A program made the position numbers and the translations under genes. Shown in pieces: positions 58,278 to 64,000 of a DNA stretch of 64,000 nucleotides (within the stretch, counting starts at the first letter, position 1; every line of letters begins with the position of its first letter). The stretch is from positions 496,001 through 560,000 of the forward strand of contig MARA01000026.1 in the NCBI GenBank assembly GCA_001792895.1, given 5' to 3'. This DNA is from Lentinus brumalis (Eukaryota > Basidiomycota > Agaricomycetes > Polyporales > Polyporaceae). The notes beneath the pieces were generated by a model that saw only the letters and a program-made list of their open reading frames with translations, was not told the origin of the DNA and did not search any database.

Positions 58278-61200
58278 CTATGCGGTAGCACGCTTGACGT
58301 TCTGTAAGAATTGAGTGTAAGCGACGACAACGCGAGCAGAAGTGACATGGGAAGAACGCACCTCACGAGCATACCGCACTTGCTTCTTGGTTTCTGGTGA
58401 CATGCGACCCTTCATACGAAGCTCGTTGGCCAGCCAGTCCGCGAGAAGGTACTGCTTGATCTGGCCGTTGGGGAAAGCAGCCGCCAGATCGCCGACAACG
58501 CCCATAGCCAACTTGATGGTGTTTTCGGTGCGCTCAGAGTCGACCAGACACCTCTGGACAAGCTCGAGCATAGCCGGAACGTGCGGCAGAAGAGCATCAA
58601 CCTGCGGCGTGTCCCTGAAAGCGGTGATGATGCCCGTGTACGCCTCCAAGATGCCCTCGCGCAGCAGGCCGACATACTCGATGAGATCGATGTCGAGCTG
58701 TGGACGAAGGGCGCATGAGAAAACGGGGTGTACTACGCTAGATGGGCACACTCACTGGGTTGGGCTGGACAGAACCAGCTTGCCTGAGTACAGCCGTCGT
58801 CGCATTAAGGTAGGGCTCGAAGGCAGGGCCGATCGCGACTGCGAGATCACCGAAGCAGGACAAGATCGATATCTTGACGTTGCGGTTGAGGACGTCACTC
58901 TGGAGGTTCTCGAGCAGTACGCCGACGAACGCGTTGCAGTATTGGGCGGTCTGGTCACCCAATGCAGTGACAATGTCGCCGATGATGCTGACAGCGACCG
59001 TGCAGAGTGCGGTGTCTTCGTGAGCCTTGAGCGCGGGGTAGAGGAGCGGCAGGAAGGCAGAGATGTACGGTGAGAAACCCTGTCCGAGGGCACGCGCAAG
59101 CGCCCCGACGATAAAGAACGCGTCCTCCACAAGCGTCGAGGTCTTGCTCGCCGCATTGATGAGCTGAAGAGTGAGGGTCATGATGCGGTCTGCCAACGGC
59201 TGGATACCATCGTCCAGCTTTTGAACGACGCACTGAAGGTGTCGTCAGCAATCTCCTCAGCGAGTACTTGTGAGGTACCCACGGTGATAACAGTGCAGAA
59301 GTTGCTCATAAGATCATTCCAGTTGTTGCGGTCGTCGACACCCACGATCTGGTTCTGTAGGTATCGATGAGCACCGAGAGAAGCTGATAGCTGACCCGTT
59401 TATAGAGTACGTACCTGCATACCAAGCAGCTGCTCCATGCGCATGAGAATCGCCACAGCGGTTTGCTGTACCACAGGAATGGTGTCGGCCGTAGCATGGG
59501 CGATCCACGAGTTGATAGCCTCGTATGCAGCTGTCCTGTTTTCACCTTCGCTCGTCGCGCTGAATAAGAGCGTGGATCAGTGAGCGCCCCTTGGAAACAA
59601 CATAGTGATATCGCACGTTTCCGTTGCGCGCAGCAACGCCTGGATGACTCCTTCGTAGTAGGGCGAGAGCGGACTTGGGTTCGCAAACGCCTCGTCGCCA
59701 CCTTCCGTGTAGCCAAGCTGATCCGCGAGGTTGATGAGTGCCCAGCAACAGTTGCCGGCGATGCGAGGGTTGTCGTTCAAGCCGTTGACAAGTGCGGTGA
59801 TGAGTGGGTGAAGGTGAACATCGGGCTGAATGGTCTGGACGAGGAGGTCGCAGATGCGTCCGAGCGTCCATGCGACGGTGTCCTTGACCTGGGCGTTCGG
59901 GTCGTTCATCATGTCGATAAGGATCGGCAGAGCTTGATTCACAAGCGGCGAGAGCACATTGGGGTCAGGTCCGTCGAGAATCTCGCCGAAGGTGATGACG
60001 GCTGCCTCACGCAGGTGCCAGTCGCTATGGCGGATGTTGGCCTCGATGAACGGAATTACGGCGGGTACAATCGTATCCTGAACCGCGGTCGCAAGAAGTC
60101 CCACGCATGTCGCAGCAGCCTTTGCCACGGTCCAATCGTCCTCATCATCATCTTCATCCTGGTGAGTCAGGAGATCGAGCAGAACGGGCACGATCTCTGG
60201 CAATGCGACCTTGGCAAAGTACTTGCTCTCGTTTTCGGGAAGTTCGCCGTATTCGTTCGCCTGATATGAAGGTGAGGACATGTTTGACGATGTCAAGCAA
60301 TCACATGAGCTCACCTCGGACGCCTCCCATGCGAGGTCAGTCTCGAGCTCGCACACTGTGGACCAGAACTCAATAGCCTGAAGGGCGATCTTTTCTTCAC
60401 TGTGCTTCATGCCCATAACGGTGAGCTACAATTTACTGGTGTCAGTTCCGCCCCAGTGTATAAGATACTGGGCACATACCCCAAACAAGGCGCGCTCCAT
60501 GTAGTAGCCCATCTTGTCGTAGTACAGTGACATGATCTTGACCAAGCACTCAAAGGCGCCAACTTGAACATCGGGATTCGGGTTCTGCGTAGCTTCGCAG
60601 ACAACTTGCATGATGTAGTTCCTCTCTCCCTGCAACAAACGGTGAGCCGCTGCGCACCATATGCACCGGAGGACACCATACCTCGCGATCGAAGTTTTCT
60701 CGGACAAATTCAAGCGAGTTCAGCAACGCGTGGATGGCAGCGAACTGGACTTCCTGAGATGGCTCTTCCTTGCGCGCACCATGAATAACAGCAGTCAAGA
60801 TCTCGTTCGAACGCATCGATAGAATCTCCGGTTTCTGTGTCACATCTCAGATCAGGAGCACAGGACAATGAAAAGATCAAACGCACGTCTTGTAGCGACT
60901 CGCAGATGAAGCCGATCGCTTGTAGAGTAGCCACCCGCAGGCTAATATTCGACGGGTCACTCACGAAACCCAACAAGAGCCCGATAACATCCATCCACTG
61001 CCCGTTGGGCAACTCCACCGACGCGATAGCAGAAACCACCTGCGCGGCCACGGTTCCAATCTTGCCGGTGGGGGACGCAAGAGCCATGAGTGCATCCTGC
61101 TTGACCTTGCTCTTGGTGGCCTCGTCTAGAGCGAGCCAACGGTTGATATACTCGGTTTGCCGCGCGATTTCCTGTGGACACAGAGGGCGGAATATGAGGC

Positions 61201-61596
61201 GGGTGTAGCAGAAAGATCGCAAGGTTACGTACTCGTGCTGATAGGGTGTTCTTGAGTGCCAGGCCAGCAGCATTGCGGATGTGAGTTGGGGATGCCTCGT
61301 TGACGAGCTCAGTCGAGAGCATCGCCATGTACGCGGGCTGGGTGGGAGCGCATGATGAGCGTCCAGACGCGAGGCGGGTGGGAGAGGTGGAGGGCTCACA
61401 AAGTTCTCCCTAGAGGCGGTCTCAAGCTTCTGGGTCGCATCTTCACGCGTATGTGCGTCTGTAGAGGAGAGTAGGGTCGATGTTGAGCTCGGTTGCAGAG
61501 ACAGAACGCGCCATCTGCAGCTCGGGACGGGCGCGCAAGATGGAAAAAGGACGTACCCGGCGAGAGGGAGTTTGCGAGAAGCTCGGTCGCGTTCAT
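58278..61596 (-). CDS. KAP95: Importin beta-1 (karyopherin KAP95)
   Basis: A minus-strand gene starting [13 protein letters not shown], with about ten introns. HEAT repeats run throughout: [79 protein letters not shown]. The acidic loop [11 protein letters not shown] in HEAT 8, which contacts the importin-alpha IBB helix and Ran, is present. The C-terminal exon ends NVKRATA. KAP95 carries classical-NLS cargo with importin alpha through the nuclear pore and is released by Ran-GTP. The gene looks complete. It is divergent from LSM7. Confidence 0.93.
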
Positions 61597-61878
61597 GGTC
61601 GTTACTGAAGAGACTGTGGATGTTTTTGTGCGGTGGTCGGTGGTCGTGGCCTCGGAGGCGGTGGTGGTTGTGGAGGAAGGCGAGGAGAGTGGCGGATGGA
61701 GGCCAGGGCCAAGGGAGGTCTGCCCGGCGTTTGTTTTTCTAGCCGACTCGCGTCTGTCTATCAACGCCTCCTTGTCTCCCAATTGTCTCCCGGCTTTCAC
61801 TTACTTACCACTTCGCTCGGTCGGTGTCTTATTCACGAACGCAATAGCATCCGCTTCACTCCGCAGATCGCATTCATA
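61597..61878. promoter_or_regulatory. Divergent promoter of KAP95 and LSM7
   Basis: 282 bp between the two start codons, GC-rich and without a clear TATA box. Confidence 0.45.
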
Positions 61879-62469
61879 ATGGCCGACAGGGTGGGTCTAT
61901 ACCTCCTCTTCCTCCGTTCACCAATGACCTCGAGTGCTGAAGGGTCGTGGCGGCAGCAGAGGAGCGATGAGGGGCGGACCAGCCAACCGGGGCGGTAGGA
62001 ATGGCCCGTACGTTCTCATCTCGTACTCTCGACCCCGAGTCTGACCGCACACGTCTCGTGTCAGCGCGCAGCCAACCATGGACAAGCCCAAACGCGAGGC
62101 CATCCTCGACCTGGCCAAGTACGTGAACGAGCGCATCCGCGTCAAGTTCACGGGCGGACGAGAAGGTCAGGCGGTCTGTCTGTCTCCGCCGTGGTCCGCG
62201 CACTGATGCCCAACTCAGTGACTGGAGTGCTCAAGGGCTACGACCAGCTCCTCAACCTCGTGCTTGATGAAGTACAGGAAAATTTGCAGGCCGGTAGGTG
62301 CCCGTGTCAACACGTAACATCAGCGCGCTCATCCAGGCATGCAGTCCCCGAGGGCCAGTCGACGACGCGCAACCTGGGACTCGTGGTCCTGCGCGGTCCC
62401 ACGATCACCCTGCTCAGCCCCGTCGATGGCTACGAGGAGATCGCCAACCCGTTCCTGGCGCAGGAGTGA
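61879..62469 (+). CDS. LSM7: LSM7, U6 snRNA / mRNA-decay Sm-like protein
   Basis: Five small exons. Exon 1 (61879-61890) and exon 2 (61943-62007) encode an Arg/Gly-rich leader (MADRGRGGSRG... NRGG). Exon 3 (62065-62165) and the remaining exons encode the Sm fold: MDKPKREAILDLAKYVNERI-RVKFTGGREVTGVLKGYDQLLNLVLDEV, then Sm2 RNLGLVVLRGPTITLLSP and EIANPF. LSM7 is a ring member of LSM2-8 (U6 snRNP) and LSM1-7 (decapping). The donor of the last intron is ambiguous (GTAGGT or GTGCCC near 62295), which changes a few residues in the loop between Sm1 and Sm2. Confidence 0.92.
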
Positions 62470-63479
62470 CGACCTTCTGCAAGTGTGGCTCTGTATTTCT
62501 AGCCTGTCGATGCTCGGCCCTCTGTAACACTACGCAGTCGCAAGCGAGTTTGGGTTTTGTACAGTTTCATTGTCAACGCTTTGCACTTCAATTACGGGCA
62601 ATCCCTCGCAGACCTTTGGATTGCACTACTCTTCCGTCTGTCAGTTCGCCTCCAAACTCCAGATTCCGGGATCGAGGGACTGGAGCTAGGGACGGCTGTT
62701 GCTCGATGACTTTCCAAAGGTCTGCGTGGACCGTCCCCTCCCGCTGACCTTGTTTATCCCGGGCCACGTCGGGACAGATACACGGCTTCACTCATTGTCA
62801 TTGACGTGTTATCTATAAGGCAATGCCCCTCCGGGCACACCTGGCCACGTCCGCCATGCGGCGGGATGCTGTTGAGCCACACATGAGTGACAATACACGA
62901 TTGAATCAAGAATTCAAGTCATTGCCACTCTGCTTAGGGTACCAGCTTCTTACAGCGGCATGCTCAGGCGGGCTCTAGCCCGCCCTCGCCTGCCGCCGTT
63001 TACTCTGTAATTACAGACGGTTGAGCCTTCGATGCACCGTCAACACAACGGACTCCGGAAGCGTCACAGCAGAGGGCCACAAACCGAACGCGAGCCGCAC
63101 AACTGCAAAGTGACCTTACTTTCAGCTCATTTCATCAGAAACACGCGACGCAAAACAACCCATTCATAGCAGGGGGGGCACCAGAAGACCGGCACTGTTG
63201 CCTACTTTGCATGGTGCCAACTCAAGTACTCATCAACCAGCTTCTACCCCTAACGACCTTGCAATAAGAAGCATTTACTCGCTCTGAGACCTGACCACTT
63301 CTCGTGGCCAGGAACATGGAAGGGGGTATTAATACAAGGATCTCGCATGCAGATGTACGCCTGCGTATGCAAGCACGTACTTACTTCTGCGGCCCTGAAG
63401 CATTCGAGTGGTCCAACTTATCCCATACCGCGACAAACAGGCTCGGGCGCAGAACACCTCCACAGTCCGTGGAAGCAAC
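62470..63479. other. Intergenic region
   Basis: About 1 kb. No gene, tRNA or repeat structure was recognised. A short G run lies near 63170. Confidence 0.4.
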
Positions 63480-64000
63480 CTAGTCCAGCTCGTCGTCGTC
63501 GAAGATCGCAGTCTTGGGGTTGCCGTCCTCATAGACAACGCCTCTGTACATGCCCGAGCAGTTCATGGGCATGGCGACTGTATGCATCCGATCAGTGAGA
63601 TCAGCTGGATATTGTACGCTTTCTCACCGTTTCCTCCATTGTCGAGAGCGATGACACCCCCGATACCTCCATCACGACGGAGCTCCTCGACGCAGGCCTT
63701 CGCTGCCACAGACAGTGGCTCGTGGAGGTACTTCATGCGCCGTCCGATCGTCGAGCCCGTGGCGAGGCGGATGAAGTACTGCCGCAGAAAAATCAGCGTC
63801 GAGGTCCAGACGCGGCCACAGAGAGCTCACATCGCCGTCGCCAGTCCCGCTCACACCGACCGCGACCGTCTTGCTCTTGCCTTTCAGACGGCGCAAGACG
63901 CGGCGCGCCCAGCCCGTGACCGTCCACTCCTCCGCCCAGAACCCTGCCCCCATGACGGGCGTGTCCCCGACGCGGCCCACGAGCTTGTTCGTCCGTCCCC
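63480..64000 (-). CDS. Isoaspartyl peptidase / plant-type L-asparaginase, 3' part only
   Basis: The 5' part lies beyond the right edge. Visible exons encode LVGRVGDTPVMGAGFWAEEW, then VAVGVSGTGDGDYFIRLATG, RRMKYLHEPLSVAAKACVEE, GGIGGVIALDNGGN and the C-terminus VVYEDGNPKTAIFDDDELD. This is the small-subunit part of the T2 N-terminal-nucleophile family, with the substrate-binding GDTPVMGAG and SGTGDGD loops. Members self-cleave before a Thr and hydrolyse isoaspartyl dipeptides or asparagine. The Thr nucleophile should lie just outside the window. Confidence 0.88.

Noticed and set aside
1..64000. CRISPR arrays, rRNA genes, telomere repeats, prophage
   Set aside because: None of the expected repeat-spacer patterns, rRNA motifs or TTAGGG arrays were seen, and the gene structure is eukaryotic.

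Overview
The window looks like nuclear DNA of an Agaricomycete (mushroom-forming basidiomycete). Genes are broken by many 50-70 nt GT-AG introns (with CTRAC-like branch sites), intergenic gaps are short, and the recognisable proteins are fungal/eukaryotic housekeeping types: a Yen1/GEN1 nuclease, tuberin (TSC2), PAN3, TFIIE-beta, importin-beta (KAP95) and LSM7. I cannot name the species from sequence alone.

The window has two halves. Positions 1-30,120 are a repeat-rich, gene-poor island. A segmental repeat occurs twice: copy A (1-934 plus 12866-14847) and copy B (23186-26095). Copy A is split by an 11.9-kb transposon at 935-12865. Copy B lacks it, so copy B acts as a natural empty site that fixes the ends and a 6-bp target duplication (GCGGCC). 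The transposon has long degenerate terminal inverted repeats, an intact five-exon IS3/rve-type transposase (DDE: D255, D312, E347), and three more intact-looking genes: a Cys/low-complexity companion protein, a BTB/POZ protein and a large unrecognised protein. The 6-bp duplication, TAT... termini and IS3-like transposase fit the eukaryotic IS3EU superfamily. This is the best candidate here for an undescribed system, because the element is large and carries cargo. Both segmental copies also carry a 3'-truncated Cid1-type nucleotidyltransferase gene fused to unrelated sequence. The rest of the island holds a roughly 328-bp GC-rich tandem array, a 60-nt perfectly bounded hairpin, a ladder of splice-signal-like motifs without conserved protein, and a 2.1-kb CACTA-like non-autonomous element that ends 214 bp before YEN1.

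Positions 30,337-64,000 are ordinary gene-dense chromatin: YEN1(+), TSC2(-), two small hypotheticals(-), a 954-aa hypothetical(+), a FAD monooxygenase(+), PAN3(-), TFIIE-beta(+), a 517-aa hypothetical(+), a YtcJ-like amidohydrolase(-), a single-pass membrane protein with a probable frameshift(+), KAP95(-), LSM7(+) and a truncated isoaspartyl peptidase/asparaginase(-). They do not form a pathway cluster. Divergent pairs (PAN3/TFA2, KAP95/LSM7) share short promoters. Exon joins were worked out by hand. Where total coding length is quoted, the joined exons are a whole number of codons.
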